Below the pieces are notes generated by a model. That model saw nothing but the letters and a program-made list of their open reading frames with translations, made no database searches and was not told the DNA's origin. The position numbers were made by a program, and so were the translations under genes. A stretch of DNA of 64,000 nt from contig CAJWPG010000003.1 of NCBI GenBank assembly GCA_913045275.1, positions 1 to 64,000 of the forward strand, in the 5' to 3' direction. How positions within the stretch are numbered: position 1 is the first letter of the stretch; the number at the start of each line of letters is the position of its first letter. Positions 40,949 to 52,429 of the stretch are shown one piece after another. The stretch is from an uncultured Pelagibacteraceae bacterium (GTDB lineage Bacteria; Pseudomonadota; Alphaproteobacteria; Pelagibacterales; Pelagibacteraceae).

Positions 40949-42148
40949 GTGATTGATTTATCAAACAAGAAAATTCTACTGATTATATGTGGGGGTATAT
41001 CTGCATACAAGAGTTTAGAGATTATTAGAGGTTTAAAGAAGAGTAATGCACAAGTAAAAACGATATTAACAAAAAGTGCTAAAGAATTTGTAACACCTCT
41101 ATCTATATCATCTCTTTCGCAAGAAAAAGTTTATGACGATATTTTCAGTGTTGAAAATGAATCTGAAATGGATCATATTTCTTTATCAAGATGGGCCGAT
41201 CTAATTTTAGTAGCGCCTATAACTGCAAACACTATTTCAAAATTAAGCTCAGGTTCATCTGATGATCTTGCTTCAACTGTAATATTGGCATCAGATAAAG
41301 AAATATATTTAGCACCAGCAATGAATGTAAGAATGTGGGAACACCCATCAACTAAAGAAAATATTAATAAATTAAAAAATTATGGATACACAATAATCGG
41401 TCCAGAAATAGGGGATATGGCATGTGGTGAATTTGGTAAAGGAAAAATGACCGAACCAAATGAAATTATAAAACAAATTGAAATATATTTTAATAACAAG
41501 GAAAAAAATAATAAATTTAAAGCTTTAGTAACAGCTGGGCCAACTCGAGAATACATAGATCCTGTTAGATTCATAACTAATAAATCTAGCGGAAAACAGG
41601 GATACGAAATTGCTAAATCATTTAGAGATAACGGTTTTGAAACAACTCTTATTTCTGGCCAAACTAATTTAGATCCAATATCTGGATTAAATTTTATTAA
41701 AGTTGATACGGCCCAAGAAATGTTTGATATAACTATAAAAAATTTGCCAGCAGATGTTGCTGTATTTACTGCGGCTGTAGCTGACTACAAAATTTTGAAT
41801 TATGAAAACAAAAAAATAAAAAAGAAAGAAAATCTCAATTTATCTTTAGAAAAAAACATTGATATTCTTGCTAATGTTTCCAAGCATAATTCTTTAAGAC
41901 CTAAATTAACTATTGGTTTTGCCGCAGAAACAAACAACTTAGTTAAAAACTCAATAAAAAAATTAGAAGAAAAGAACTGTGATTGGATCGTAGCAAATGA
42001 TGTATCTGATAATTCAATTGGATTTGATTCAGATGAAAACCAAGTTTCAATTTTTTATAAAGATAAAAAAAATGAAAATCTCAAGAAAATGAGCAAATCA
42101 TTAGTTGCTTTAGAACTTGTTAATAGAGTAATAGAAAAATTGAACTAA
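40949..42148 (+). CDS. coaBC: Phosphopantothenoylcysteine decarboxylase / synthase (GTG start)
   Basis: KKILLIICGGISAYKSLEIIRGLKK, APAMNVRMW, TAGPTREYIDPVRFITNKSSGKQG. Confidence 0.96.
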   Translation: MIDLSNKKILLIICGGISAYKSLEIIRGLKKSNAQVKTILTKSAKEFVTPLSISSLSQEKVYDDIFSVENESEMDHISLSRWADLILVAPITANTISKLSSGSSDDLASTVILASDKEIYLAPAMNVRMWEHPSTKENINKLKNYGYTIIGPEIGDMACGEFGKGKMTEPNEIIKQIEIYFNNKEKNNKFKALVTAGPTREYIDPVRFITNKSSGKQGYEIAKSFRDNGFETTLISGQTNLDPISGLNFIKVDTAQEMFDITIKNLPADVAVFTAAVADYKILNYENKKIKKKENLNLSLEKNIDILANVSKHNSLRPKLTIGFAAETNNLVKNSIKKLEEKNCDWIVANDVSDNSIGFDSDENQVSIFYKDKKNENLKKMSKSLVALELVNRVIEKLN

Positions 42149-42152
42149 TTTA

Positions 42153-42590
42153 ATGGTCAAAGTTTTAATTAAAAAACTTTATTCAAAAGTTCAACTGCCA
42201 AAATATAAAACTGATGGATCTTCTGGTATGGATTTAATGGCATTTATAGAAAGCCCAATTAATATTAAACCACAAGAGTCTGCATTGATTCCTACTGGTA
42301 TATCAATTGCAATTCCAGAAGATACAGAAGTCCAAATTAGGCCAAGATCAGGTCTTGCGGCTAAATCCAGCATGAGTGTACTAAATACTCCCGGAACAAT
42401 TGATAGTGATTACAGAGGAGAAATAAAAATTATTTTATTTAATCATGGTAAAAAAGAATTCATTATAAATAATAATGATAGAGTTGCTCAAATGATATTA
42501 ATGCCAATAATAAAAGCTGAATTTGAAGAAGTTGAAGATTTACCAAAAACTTTGAGAGGATCTGGAGGTTTTGGATCAACTGGTAAATGA
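42153..42590 (+). CDS. dut: dUTP diphosphatase
   Basis: DGSSGMDLMA, RPRSGLAAKSSMSVLNTPGTIDSDYRGEI, GSGGFGSTGK. Confidence 0.97.
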   Translation: MVKVLIKKLYSKVQLPKYKTDGSSGMDLMAFIESPINIKPQESALIPTGISIAIPEDTEVQIRPRSGLAAKSSMSVLNTPGTIDSDYRGEIKIILFNHGKKEFIINNNDRVAQMILMPIIKAEFEEVEDLPKTLRGSGGFGSTGK

Positions 42591-43345
42591 AAAAAAACCT
42601 GAATAAAAATTCTTTAATAAGATATTCAAGACAAATAATATTAAAAAATATTGGCACAATTGGTCAAAAAAAAATTCTTAATTCTAAAGTATTAATAGTT
42701 GGTGCGGGTGGACTTGGTTGTCCGGTGGCGGATTTATTAACAAGATCGGGCGTAGGTAAAATAGGCGTTATAGATTATGATAAAGTAAGTTTATCTAATA
42801 TTCATAGACAAACTCTTTATACAAAAAAAGATGTTGGTAAATATAAAGTAGATGTGGTTAAAAAAAAATTAAATTTAATCAATAAAGAAGTCAAAATTAA
42901 TATTTATAATAAAAAAGCAAATGAAAAAAATTTAAATAATATTATAAATGAATATGATATTATAGTTGATGGTAGCGACAATTTTCAAACAAAATTCTTA
43001 TTAAATAAATTTTCTTTAAAATTTAAAAAAAAATTAATCGTAGGAGCAATTAGTAAATTTGATGGCCACGTTTTTACGTTTGATTTTAATTCAAAAAAAA
43101 GCTCGTGTTTAAAGTGTTTTTATCAATCAGAACCATCTGATGAAATACTAAATTGTGAATCTGAAGGAATATTGGGAACTACGGCAAATATTGTAGGGGC
43201 AATACAAGGAAATGAGGTCTTAAAAAAAATATTAAATATTGGTAGGAGTTTGGAATCAAATATTTTAATTTTAGACTTTCTAAACTTAAACTTTAGAAAA
43301 GTATTATTTAAAAAAAGAAAAAGTTGCACATGTTCAAATTCATAA
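42587..43345 (+). CDS. moeB: HesA/MoeB/ThiF family adenylyltransferase
   Basis: RYSRQIILKNIGTIGQKK, GAGGLGCPVADLLTRSGVGKIGVIDYD. Confidence 0.9.
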   Translation: MKKNLNKNSLIRYSRQIILKNIGTIGQKKILNSKVLIVGAGGLGCPVADLLTRSGVGKIGVIDYDKVSLSNIHRQTLYTKKDVGKYKVDVVKKKLNLINKEVKINIYNKKANEKNLNNIINEYDIIVDGSDNFQTKFLLNKFSLKFKKKLIVGAISKFDGHVFTFDFNSKKSSCLKCFYQSEPSDEILNCESEGILGTTANIVGAIQGNEVLKKILNIGRSLESNILILDFLNLNFRKVLFKKRKSCTCSNS

Positions 43346-43779
43346 TTTTTTTTTTCTGTTTATTTTTTTTTATTTTTAATTCATATTCTGAAGGAAAAAA
43401 AAATTTCCTAATGCTCAAAAATAATAAAGTAAATGTAAGATATGGGCCTAGCTTTGACTATCCTATTAAATATATTTACAGAAAAATTAATCTGCCTGTA
43501 AAATTAATTGATAAAAAAGAAAATTTTAGAAGAATTATTGATCATAAAAAAAATAGTGGCTGGATACACATATCTCAATTAAGAAAATCAAAATCTTTGA
43601 TAACGATATCAACTAAAATTCTTTTTAAAAAACCAACTAAATACTCAAAACCTTTGGCTAAATTAGATAGTGGAAGACTTTTGTTAATAAAAAAATGCGA
43701 AAAAAATTGGTGTAATGTAAATACAGATCAATTTTCAGGATGGGTAGATAATAATAATATTTGGGGAAATGCTGAATAA
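43324..43779 (+). CDS. SH3-domain protein (exported)
   Basis: Signal sequence then KVNVRYGPSFDYPIKYIY... two bacterial SH3 repeats (GWIHISQLR, GWVDNNNIWG). Confidence 0.8.
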   Translation: MHMFKFIIFFFCLFFFIFNSYSEGKKNFLMLKNNKVNVRYGPSFDYPIKYIYRKINLPVKLIDKKENFRRIIDHKKNSGWIHISQLRKSKSLITISTKILFKKPTKYSKPLAKLDSGRLLLIKKCEKNWCNVNTDQFSGWVDNNNIWGNAE

Positions 43780-43810
43780 ATTTTATTAGAGATCTTAGAA
43801 TTATTTAAAT

Positions 43811-44335
43811 TTATTTTTTCAAATAATTTAACATAGTATTAACATCACTTACTTTAAATGGATCTTCGTCATTACTTTCATTATTTTTTCCATCTTCTAC
43901 AAACATTTTAACAACTTTGCCACTATCTATGAATGCAGAATATCTCCATGATCTCATACCAAATCCTTGTTTTGGTTTATTAACCAACATACCCATTCCT
44001 TTTGTAAATTGACCTTCTCCATCTCCTATTGGTTTAACTTTTTTTATGTTTTGATCCCTAAACCAAGCATTCATTACAAATGAATCGTTTACTGACAAAC
44101 AGTAAACCTCATCTACATATTTTCTTAAATCCTCATATTTATCTTCATATCCCGGTAATTGTTGAGATGAGCAAGTGGGCGTATAAGCTCCGGGTAATGA
44201 AAATAGGACAGTTTTTTTTTTATTAAATAATTCGTTTGTAGAAACATCTTTCCATTCTCCACCAATAGAACATCCTCCACCTATACTCTGATTATCACCT
44301 ATTCTAGTTCTAAATTTTACTTCTGGAATATTCAT
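43811..44335 (-). CDS. Peroxiredoxin (Prx5/AhpC-TSA family)
   Basis: LFSLPGAYTPTCSSQQLPGYE catalytic motif. Confidence 0.92.
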   Translation of the reverse strand: MNIPEVKFRTRIGDNQSIGGGCSIGGEWKDVSTNELFNKKKTVLFSLPGAYTPTCSSQQLPGYEDKYEDLRKYVDEVYCLSVNDSFVMNAWFRDQNIKKVKPIGDGEGQFTKGMGMLVNKPKQGFGMRSWRYSAFIDSGKVVKMFVEDGKNNESNDEDPFKVSDVNTMLNYLKK

Positions 44336-44354
44336 TTATAAATAGTTAATAATG

Positions 44355-44384
44355 ATTCTAAATTGTATGTCAACAGTTTAGAAT
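44355..44384. promoter_or_regulatory. Inverted repeat ATTCTAAA-N14-TTTAGAAT between irr and the peroxiredoxin gene (candidate Irr/Fur-family operator)
   Basis: Perfect 8-bp arms; a third ATTCTAAA copy at 44825-44832 upstream of irr. Confidence 0.45.
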
Positions 44385-44393
44385 AGTTATAAA

Positions 44394-44810
44394 TTATTTA
44401 TCAACATCAACTTTTACAAGAACTTCAACTGATTTGATTATTTTTCCTGGGATATTTTTTTTTATATTGATTGGATCCAAACCATCATTTTCTAAATCGA
44501 TTAGTTCTTTTTCTTTTTCGTCAAAAAAGTGATGGTGATTTGATGTGTTTGTGTCAAAATAAGTTTGACTTGAATTAATTGCTATTTCTTTAAGATATCC
44601 TTTTTTTTCAAATGCGTGAATGGTGTTATAAACTGTTGCTAAAGAAATTTTTTGATTAGCGTTTACTTCTATCATTTTAGCTAAATCGCTAATTGTAAAA
44701 TGAAAAGTCTTATCTGCATTAAATAAGACTTCGCAAATTTTAATCCTTTGTTTGGTTGGTCTTAAGTTTGATTTTCTTAGTTTTTCTATGTATTCTATGC
44801 TAGAAGGCAT
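44394..44810 (-). CDS. irr: Fur-family transcriptional regulator, Irr-like
   Basis: LRPTKQRIKICEVLF, ISLATVYNTIHAFEKKGYLKEI, HHHFF; divergent from fabA as in many alphaproteobacteria. Confidence 0.84.
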   Translation of the reverse strand: MPSSIEYIEKLRKSNLRPTKQRIKICEVLFNADKTFHFTISDLAKMIEVNANQKISLATVYNTIHAFEKKGYLKEIAINSSQTYFDTNTSNHHHFFDEKEKELIDLENDGLDPINIKKNIPGKIIKSVEVLVKVDVDK

Positions 44811-44882
44811 TGCATTTTATAATTATTCTAAACAATTTCTATATTATAATGTTGTTAAATCAAGTAATAAGGATAAAATTTT

Positions 44883-45383
44883 ATGAAAAAAGGATCATTT
44901 AATTACGATGAATTGATAAGTTGTGCAAATGGTGAGCTGTTTGGTCCTGGTAATGCAAAATTACCTTATCCACCAATGCTAATGTTCGATAGAATAACAG
45001 AAATAACTGAAAATAAAGGTACTTTTAACAAAGGCTCAATGAAAGCAGAACTTGATATTAAAGATAATTTGTGGTTTTTTGACTGCCATTTTAAAGAAGA
45101 TCCAGTAATGCCTGGATGTTTAGGCTTAGATGCAATGTGGCAGTTGGTTGGGTTTTTCTTAGGATGGCTAGGAAACCCAGGTAGAGGAAGAGCTCTTGGT
45201 GTAAGTACAGTGAAATTTACTGGTGAGGTTCTAAAAAATGTCAAAATGGCTACGTATGAAATTAATATGAAAAGAATATTAGCAAAAGGTGAAACTACTG
45301 TTGGTCTTGCAAATGGTGTTCTATTAGCTGATGGCAAAAAAATTTATTCAGCAGAAAACTTAAAGGTGGGATTATTTAAATAA
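44883..45383 (+). CDS. fabA: 3-hydroxydecanoyl-ACP dehydratase/isomerase
   Basis: [31 protein letters not shown]. Confidence 0.97.
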   Translation: MKKGSFNYDELISCANGELFGPGNAKLPYPPMLMFDRITEITENKGTFNKGSMKAELDIKDNLWFFDCHFKEDPVMPGCLGLDAMWQLVGFFLGWLGNPGRGRALGVSTVKFTGEVLKNVKMATYEINMKRILAKGETTVGLANGVLLADGKKIYSAENLKVGLFK

Positions 45384-46594
45384 TGAGAAGAGTAGTAATT
45401 ACAGGAATAGGTGTAGTTTCTTGTTTAGGTAACAATCAAGAAGAAGTTTATCAATCTTTAATAAATTCAAAATCAGGAATTTCATTTTCTGAAGAATATA
45501 AAGAATATAATTTAAAAAGTCATGTCCATGGATTGCCAAATATCAAATTAGAAGATCACATCGATAGAAAAATAATAAGATTTATGGGTGATGGCTCAGC
45601 ATATAACTATGTGGCAATGAATGAAGCTGTAAAAGATTCAGGATTAGAAGAAAAAGATGTTAGCAATATAACAACTGGAATGGTTATGGGTTCCGGAGGA
45701 CCTTCTATAAAAAATGTAATACTTGCAGCAGACAAAACAAGAGAAAAAAATCCAAAAAAAATGGGGCCTTTTGTGGTTCCAAGAACAATGGCAAGTACAG
45801 CATCGGCAACGTTGGCTGTTCCTTTTAAAATTAAAGGAGTTAATTATACAATAAGTTCTGCATGCGCAACAAGTGGACACTGTATTGGAAATGCCATGGA
45901 GTTAATTCAATTAGGAAAACAAAATATAATTTTTGCAGGTGGTAGCGACGAAGTTCATTTCGCACTAACCGCAATGTTTGACGCCATGACAGCTCTATCA
46001 TCAAAATATAATGATAAACCAGAGACAGCTTCAAGACCTTATGACAAAACAAGAGATGGATTCGTGATTTCAGGAGGTGGGGGTGTTTTGGTTATGGAAG
46101 AATATGAACATGCGAAGGCTAGAGGAGCCAAGATATACGCAGAAATAACAGGTTATGGAGCAACGTCTGATGGATATGATATGGTCGCTCCTTCAGGAGA
46201 AGGTGCTGCAAGATGTATGAATATGGCTTTAAGTACAGCAAAAAACAAGATTGATTACATTAATACTCATGGAACTTCAACGCCTGTAGGCGATATTACA
46301 GAATTAAAGGCAGTAGGTGAGGCTTTTCCAGATTATAAACCTAAAATAAGTTCTACAAAATCTTTGTCCGGTCATTCTCTTGGTGCTACATCGGTTCACG
46401 AAGCAATATATAGTTTAATTATGATGAAAAATAATTTTATATCTGCATCTGCAAATATTACTGATATGGATGACGAAGCTAAAAAATTTCCAATTGTAAC
46501 TAAAGTTGAAAAAGGTGTAACTCTTAATGCAATAATGTCCAACAGCTTTGGATTTGGCGGAACAAATGCAACTTTAGTATTTGAGAAAGTATAA
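45383..46594 (+). CDS. fabB: Beta-ketoacyl-ACP synthase I
   Basis: [56 protein letters not shown]. Confidence 0.97.
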   Translation: MRRVVITGIGVVSCLGNNQEEVYQSLINSKSGISFSEEYKEYNLKSHVHGLPNIKLEDHIDRKIIRFMGDGSAYNYVAMNEAVKDSGLEEKDVSNITTGMVMGSGGPSIKNVILAADKTREKNPKKMGPFVVPRTMASTASATLAVPFKIKGVNYTISSACATSGHCIGNAMELIQLGKQNIIFAGGSDEVHFALTAMFDAMTALSSKYNDKPETASRPYDKTRDGFVISGGGGVLVMEEYEHAKARGAKIYAEITGYGATSDGYDMVAPSGEGAARCMNMALSTAKNKIDYINTHGTSTPVGDITELKAVGEAFPDYKPKISSTKSLSGHSLGATSVHEAIYSLIMMKNNFISASANITDMDDEAKKFPIVTKVEKGVTLNAIMSNSFGFGGTNATLVFEKV

Positions 46595-47383
46595 TTGATG
46601 AGTTTAATGAAAGGTAAAAAAGGATTAATCATGGGCGTTGCCAATGAAAGATCTATAGCCTGGGGTATTTCTCAAAAACTTGCAGAAGCAGGCGCAGAGT
46701 TAGCTTTCACTTATCTTGGTGATGCACTTAAAAAAAGAGTTATCCCTTTAGCAGAAAAATTAAATTCAAATATTACTTTTAGCTGTGATGTTGAAAATAA
46801 AGAAGAAGTAATAAAACTTTTTGAAGATATAAAATCAAAATGGGGTCAAATTGATTTTGTTGTTCATGCAGTTGCCTTTTCAGATAAATCAGAATTATCA
46901 GGAGAATATTTAAATACTACTAGAGAAAATTTTTTAAGAAGTATGTTAATTTCATGCTTTTCATTTACAGAAGTTGCAAAAGAAGCTTCTAAAATAATGA
47001 ATAAAGGTGGAAGCATGCTTACATTAACTTATGAGTCTAATAAAGCTATTCCAAATTATAATGTAATGGGTGTTTGTAAATCTGCACTTGAAGCAAGTGT
47101 TAAATATCTTGCAAGAGATTTAGGAGCAAAAGGAATTAGAGTAAACGCAATTAGTGCTGGACCAATAAAAACCTTAGCGGCATCAGCTATTGGAGATGCA
47201 AAATTCCTATATAAATGGAACGAAGATCACTCATTTTTGAAGAGAAATGTTGATATTCATGATGTTGGAAACTCAGCCCTATACCTTTTAAGTGATCTTG
47301 GAGGCGGAGTTACTGGTGAAATTCACTATGTAGATGCTGGATATAATAAAGTAGGAATGCCAGATCCTAAGAATATTACCTGA
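46595..47383 (+). CDS. fabI: Enoyl-ACP reductase (NADH)
   Basis: GKKGLIMGVANERSIAWGISQKL, LTYESNKAIPNYNVMGVCKSALE. Confidence 0.97.
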   Translation: MMSLMKGKKGLIMGVANERSIAWGISQKLAEAGAELAFTYLGDALKKRVIPLAEKLNSNITFSCDVENKEEVIKLFEDIKSKWGQIDFVVHAVAFSDKSELSGEYLNTTRENFLRSMLISCFSFTEVAKEASKIMNKGGSMLTLTYESNKAIPNYNVMGVCKSALEASVKYLARDLGAKGIRVNAISAGPIKTLAASAIGDAKFLYKWNEDHSFLKRNVDIHDVGNSALYLLSDLGGGVTGEIHYVDAGYNKVGMPDPKNIT

Positions 47384-47416
47384 AATTTAGTTAAATTTAG
47401 TTAAACTTTAAATAGG

Positions 47417-47445
47417 TAGGGGCGTTCTGTTGCCAGATGCCCCTA
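47417..47445. terminator. GC-rich hairpin between convergent fabI and pnp
   Basis: TAGGGGC-GT-TCTG-TTGC-CAGA-T-GCCCCTA; two coaxial stems, no clear T-tract. Confidence 0.55.
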
Positions 47446-47452
47446 GAATTAA

Positions 47453-49525
47453 TTATACAGCCGCTTGTTTGATAGATAATTTAACTTTACCTCTATCAAA
47501 TCCAATGACTTTTACTTTTACCTCATCACCTTCTTTGACAACATCAGTTACTTTAGCAACTCTTTTATCTGCAAGTTCTGAAATATGAACAAGGCCGTCT
47601 TGCTTGCCTAAAAAGTTAACAAATGCACCAAATTCCATAATTTTCATAACTTTTCCGTTATAAATCTTATTCAATTCAGCTTTAGCAGTTATGTCTTTAA
47701 TGAATTGTAGAGCAATGTTTCTAGACTCTTCATCTGGAGCAGCAACAGTTACAACACCTTCGTCATTAACATCAACTTTAGCACCTGATTTTTCAACAAT
47801 TTCTCTAATTGTTGCGCCACCTTTACCAATAACTGCTGCAATATCTTTTTTATCAACTGTAATTTTTTCTATTTTTGGAGTGTGTTTGCCAACTTCTGCT
47901 CTAGATTTATCTAGTGCTTTATTCATTTCTCCTAAGATGTGAATTCTTCCATCTTTAGCTTGATTTAAAGCCTGTTCCATAATTTCAAATGTAATACCTG
48001 TAATTTTGATATCCATTTGAAGAGATGTAATTCCATCTTTAGTTCCAGCAACTTTAAAATCCATATCACCTAAATGATCTTCGTCACCTAGAATGTCAGA
48101 TAATACACTAAAATCATCACCTTCTTTAATTAAACCCATTGCAATACCTGCAACTGGCTCTTTAATTGGAACACCAGCATCCATTAATGCTAAAGAAGTT
48201 CCACAAACAGTTGCCATTGAAGATGAACCATTAGACTCTGTTATTTCAGATACTATTCTAAAAGTGTAAGGAAAACTTTCTTTTGAAGGAAGTGAAGAGT
48301 TAATTGCTCTCCATGCTAGTTTACCATGTCCAATTTCACGTCTTCCAGTTCCAATTCTCCCCGTTTCACCAACTGAAAAAGGAGGAAAATTATAGTGAAG
48401 CATAAATCTTTCTCTTTGTTGTCCGTCTAAACTTTCTAATCTTTGCTCATCGTCAGAAGTACCCAAAGTAGTAACAACAATTGCTTGAGTTTCTCCTCTA
48501 GTAAACAAAGCAGAACCATGAGTTCTTGGTAAAACGCCAACTTCACATGAGATGGGTCTTACATCTGATAAACCTCTACCATCAATTCTATTTTTATTTT
48601 TAAGAATGTCTGTTCTAACTATAGATTTTTCAAGATTTTTAAGTTCTGTATTTACGTCTAGATCAGAATAATTTTCATTTTCTTCATAAAGTTTTTTAGC
48701 TTTATCAGTGATCTCTGAAATTTGATTTGATCTATCTTGCTTATCTCTTGTAGCAAAAGCTTTCTTTAAGTCTTCTGTAAAAGTTTCCTCAAGTTTTTGT
48801 TTAACTTCAGATAAATCTTTTTTCTCAACGGTCCACTCGGGCTTTCTGCATTCTTTTGTAAGTTCCTCAATCATTTCGATTACTGGAACAAATCCTTCAT
48901 GTCCAAATTTAACTGCATTTAACATTTCTTCTTCTGTTAAACCATTTGCTTCAGACTCAACCATAAGAACAGCATCTTTAGTACCTGCTACAACTAAATC
49001 TAAACTTGAATTTTCTAATTCAGCTTTTGATGGATTAAGAATATACTTGCCATCAACATAACCTACCCTAGATGCACCTACGGGGCCCATAAACGGCATT
49101 CCTGAGATAGCTAGCGCTGCTGATGAAGCAGTAATTGCTAAAATATCTGGTTGGTTTTCTTTGTCATATGAAATTACTGTTGGTAATAACTGAACTTCAT
49201 TTTTAAATTCATCAGGAAACAAAGGTCTGATTGGTCTATCAATTAATCTTGAGATTAATGTTTCACTTTCAGTTGGTCTTGCTTCTCTTTTAAAATAACC
49301 GCCTGGTATTTTTCCACCAGCATAATATTTTTCCTGGTAGTTCACTGATAATGGAAAATAATCCATATCTGGATTTACTTTCTTTGCTCCCACCACTGTT
49401 GCTAAAATAACTGTTTCACCACATGAAGCGATGATTGCTCCGTCAGCCTGTCTTGCTACTTTACCTGTTTCTAAACTTATTTTCTTTCCTGCTACTTCTA
49501 TTTCTTTCTTATATACTTTAAACAT
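47453..49525 (-). CDS. pnp: Polyribonucleotide nucleotidyltransferase (PNPase)
   Basis: RNase PH repeats, KH ([20 protein letters not shown]) and S1 domains. Confidence 0.98.
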   Translation of the reverse strand: MFKVYKKEIEVAGKKISLETGKVARQADGAIIASCGETVILATVVGAKKVNPDMDYFPLSVNYQEKYYAGGKIPGGYFKREARPTESETLISRLIDRPIRPLFPDEFKNEVQLLPTVISYDKENQPDILAITASSAALAISGMPFMGPVGASRVGYVDGKYILNPSKAELENSSLDLVVAGTKDAVLMVESEANGLTEEEMLNAVKFGHEGFVPVIEMIEELTKECRKPEWTVEKKDLSEVKQKLEETFTEDLKKAFATRDKQDRSNQISEITDKAKKLYEENENYSDLDVNTELKNLEKSIVRTDILKNKNRIDGRGLSDVRPISCEVGVLPRTHGSALFTRGETQAIVVTTLGTSDDEQRLESLDGQQRERFMLHYNFPPFSVGETGRIGTGRREIGHGKLAWRAINSSLPSKESFPYTFRIVSEITESNGSSSMATVCGTSLALMDAGVPIKEPVAGIAMGLIKEGDDFSVLSDILGDEDHLGDMDFKVAGTKDGITSLQMDIKITGITFEIMEQALNQAKDGRIHILGEMNKALDKSRAEVGKHTPKIEKITVDKKDIAAVIGKGGATIREIVEKSGAKVDVNDEGVVTVAAPDEESRNIALQFIKDITAKAELNKIYNGKVMKIMEFGAFVNFLGKQDGLVHISELADKRVAKVTDVVKEGDEVKVKVIGFDRGKVKLSIKQAAV

Positions 49526-49572
49526 TTCATTTCCATTTCGTTTCGTTCGTTTCGTTCTATCTATCTTGATCT

Positions 49573-49821
49573 CTATTTTCTTAAATTCAATTTCGACAGT
49601 ACATTTTTGTAAGAATCTAATTTATTTTTCTTTAAATAGTCCAACAACTTCTTTCTTCTATTAACAGCTCTTAATAAACCTACTGATGAGTGTTTATCTT
49701 TCTTAAACTGTTTAATATGTTTTGACAGGTTCTCAATTTTATCTGTTAATTGAGCCACCTGAAATTCTGACGAACCAGTGTCTTTGTCATGTATTGCAAG
49801 TTCTTTTGCTCTTTTTGTCAT
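49573..49821 (-). CDS. rpsO: 30S ribosomal protein S15
   Basis: [40 protein letters not shown]. Confidence 0.97.
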   Translation of the reverse strand: MTKRAKELAIHDKDTGSSEFQVAQLTDKIENLSKHIKQFKKDKHSSVGLLRAVNRRKKLLDYLKKNKLDSYKNVLSKLNLRK

Positions 49822-49824
49822 TTA

Positions 49825-50196
49825 TTATCCTTGTTTATTAGTTTGTTTTATTAAGTTTTCAATTTTTTCAGCATAATCAAAGGAATCATCCTTGACAAAA
49901 TAAAGTTTTGGTAAAAACTTCATTACTATTTTCTTCGATAAAACTTTTCTGATCACAAATGAAAATTCTTTTAATTTTTCAATAATTTCTTCTGCATTTT
50001 TTCCACCTAGTGGCATAACGAATATTTTTGCTGTTTTTAAATCTGGTGACATTCTAACTTCTGTAACTGTAATTTCTTTTGTAGAAATATTTGTTAATTT
50101 AGCTTCATCTCTTATAAAAAGCATACCCAAAGCTTGTTTGATCATTTCTCCAACTCTTAATTGTCTTTGTGTAATTGGTTTTCCTAGACTAGTCAT
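49825..50196 (-). CDS. rbfA: Ribosome-binding factor A
   Basis: RVGEMIKQALG..., ITVTEVRMSPDLKTAKIFVMPL. Confidence 0.93.
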   Translation of the reverse strand: MTSLGKPITQRQLRVGEMIKQALGMLFIRDEAKLTNISTKEITVTEVRMSPDLKTAKIFVMPLGGKNAEEIIEKLKEFSFVIRKVLSKKIVMKFLPKLYFVKDDSFDYAEKIENLIKQTNKQG

Positions 50197-52419
50197 TTAA
50201 ATTGTTCTCTCCGTTACAGTTGAATTATAAACTTCAATAATATCTTTTTTTTGAAAGTCACCATAATCTTTTAAAGTTATTCCACATTCAAGTCCTGCTG
50301 AAACCTGTTTTGTTTGGTTTTTTTCTCTAAAAATTGATCCAATTTTACCATTAAATATTATTGCTCCATCTCTAATTACTCTAGCATTTGAATCTTGGGT
50401 AATCTCTCCATCAACAACTTTTGAGCCAGCAACTTTTCCTACTTTGGATACTTTAAATATTTCAAGAATTTCAGCCGTACCAATAATTTTTTCATCAACA
50501 TCCGGTGTTAATAATCCAGACATTTTACTTTTTATAAAATCTAACACTTCATAAATTATATTAAATGAGGATATTGTAATCTTTTCTTGCTCCGCTCTTT
50601 TTTTTGCTTCTTTGCTGGGTTTTACATTAAACGCAATTAATAATGAATTTGAAGCTTTGGCAAGGGTTACGTCTGTTTCAGTTATCATGCCAATATCAGA
50701 AAGAAGTATTTTGGGCTTAACCTCATCATGCTTAATTTGATTAATTGCACTCTTAATTGCTTCGGAAGATCCATGCACGTCAGATTTGATAATAATATTT
50801 AGTTCTTCTGATGCAACATCTTTAAATGCTGAATCTTGTGTAACAAATGTTAATGGATTTTTGCCTTCTTTTGTTTCTTGAATTCTAGCATCACATAAAT
50901 TCTTTGCTTCTTTTTCATTTGGTAAAACTATAAAATCGTCTCCAGCTTTTGATGCCCCATTTATTCCAATAATTTCAACTGGTGTTGCTGGCTCAGCAAT
51001 ATCAATATTTTTTCCCTGATCATTTATAATTGCTCTAACCTTTCCCCATTTTAGTCCACTAACAAAAAAATCATCTTTTTTTAAAGTGCCTACAGTTATT
51101 ATAACATTTGCAACTGGTCCTCTGCCAATATCAATTTTTGACTCTAATACTATGCCTTTCGCATCAGTTTCGAAATCTGTCTTTAAATCTAATAATTCTG
51201 CCTGAAGTACAACTGACTCAACAAGTTTTTCAAGATTTTTTTTAGTTTTAGTTGAAATTTCAACCATCAAAGTGTCTCCTGAAAGATCTTCTGCAATCAA
51301 TTCATATTCTAATAATTGATTTTTAATCTTTTGGGGGTCTGCCTCTGGAAGATCACATTTATTTATTGCAACTACTATTGGAACGCCCGCGGCTTTAGCA
51401 TGTTTTATTGATTCAATTGTTTGGGGTTTAACACCATCATCAGCTGCTACTACTAAAATTACTATGTCAGTTAACTTAGATCCTCTTGCTCTCATTTCAG
51501 TAAATGCAGCATGCCCTGGGGTGTCAATAAAAGTAATTTTATTTGAATTATGATTAATTTGATAAGCTCCAATATGTTGCGTAATTCCCCCAAACTCTCC
51601 TGAGACTACATTTGCTTTCCTTAAAACATCTAATACAGAAGTTTTTCCATGATCAACATGACCCATTACAGTTACAATCGGTGCTCTACTTTTTAAATTT
51701 TGAGTTTTAACTTCTTTTATTTTTTCAATTATTTCTTCTGCTTTTTCCTCTTTAATTGGGTTATGTCCAAATTCCTTAACCAAATATTCGGCGGTATCTG
51801 AATCTATTGTGTGATTAATGGTAACAGTTACACCCATTCCTAATAAATGTTTAATGATATTACTTGATTGTTCTGCCATTCTATTTGCAAGCTCTCTGAT
51901 AGTTATCAGCTCGGGAATATTAATATTTCTTTTAATTGGTTGTAATATTTCTTTGGTTTCGTCTTTATTTAAACTTCTATTTTCTTTTTGTTTTGCTCTT
52001 TTCAATGATGCCAGGCTTCTAGATTTAGTTCCTATTTCATCATCACTTAAAGCTCTAGATATGGTTAATTTTAACTCTCTTCTTTTGCCTCCAAGTTTAT
52101 TTACTTTGTTATCTTTTGTAGAAACTTCTCCTTTAATTCTTTTTGTTGCCCGTTGTTCGGCTAATTTTCTTTTCTCAAAATCAGAACTAATATTTGGAAA
52201 TGGTTTAAAATCATTAGGCTTTCTTTGTATAAATGAAGATTTGTTATTTGATTTATTGTTAGTTGAAATAGATCTTGAAATATTTGATTTTCCTAAAAAT
52301 CTTTTGGATTTTTTTTCAATTACAACAGTATTTTTTGGTTGATTTTTGGCTTGTTCTATACTGCTAATAGTTTTATTGGTACTTCCAGAAATTGATAACT
52401 TTAATTTTTTCTTTTCCAT
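50197..52419 (-). CDS. infB: Translation initiation factor IF-2
   Basis: [31 protein letters not shown]. Confidence 0.98.
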   Translation of the reverse strand: MEKKKLKLSISGSTNKTISSIEQAKNQPKNTVVIEKKSKRFLGKSNISRSISTNNKSNNKSSFIQRKPNDFKPFPNISSDFEKRKLAEQRATKRIKGEVSTKDNKVNKLGGKRRELKLTISRALSDDEIGTKSRSLASLKRAKQKENRSLNKDETKEILQPIKRNINIPELITIRELANRMAEQSSNIIKHLLGMGVTVTINHTIDSDTAEYLVKEFGHNPIKEEKAEEIIEKIKEVKTQNLKSRAPIVTVMGHVDHGKTSVLDVLRKANVVSGEFGGITQHIGAYQINHNSNKITFIDTPGHAAFTEMRARGSKLTDIVILVVAADDGVKPQTIESIKHAKAAGVPIVVAINKCDLPEADPQKIKNQLLEYELIAEDLSGDTLMVEISTKTKKNLEKLVESVVLQAELLDLKTDFETDAKGIVLESKIDIGRGPVANVIITVGTLKKDDFFVSGLKWGKVRAIINDQGKNIDIAEPATPVEIIGINGASKAGDDFIVLPNEKEAKNLCDARIQETKEGKNPLTFVTQDSAFKDVASEELNIIIKSDVHGSSEAIKSAINQIKHDEVKPKILLSDIGMITETDVTLAKASNSLLIAFNVKPSKEAKKRAEQEKITISSFNIIYEVLDFIKSKMSGLLTPDVDEKIIGTAEILEIFKVSKVGKVAGSKVVDGEITQDSNARVIRDGAIIFNGKIGSIFREKNQTKQVSAGLECGITLKDYGDFQKKDIIEVYNSTVTERTI

Positions 52420-52429
52420 TTTTCATCTC

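Noticed and set aside
44966-46052. Reverse-strand ORFs antisense to fabA and fabB (44966..45337, 45644..45880, 45840..46052)
   Set aside because: Fully contained in highly conserved CDSs with no recognisable domains; interpreted as shadow ORFs.
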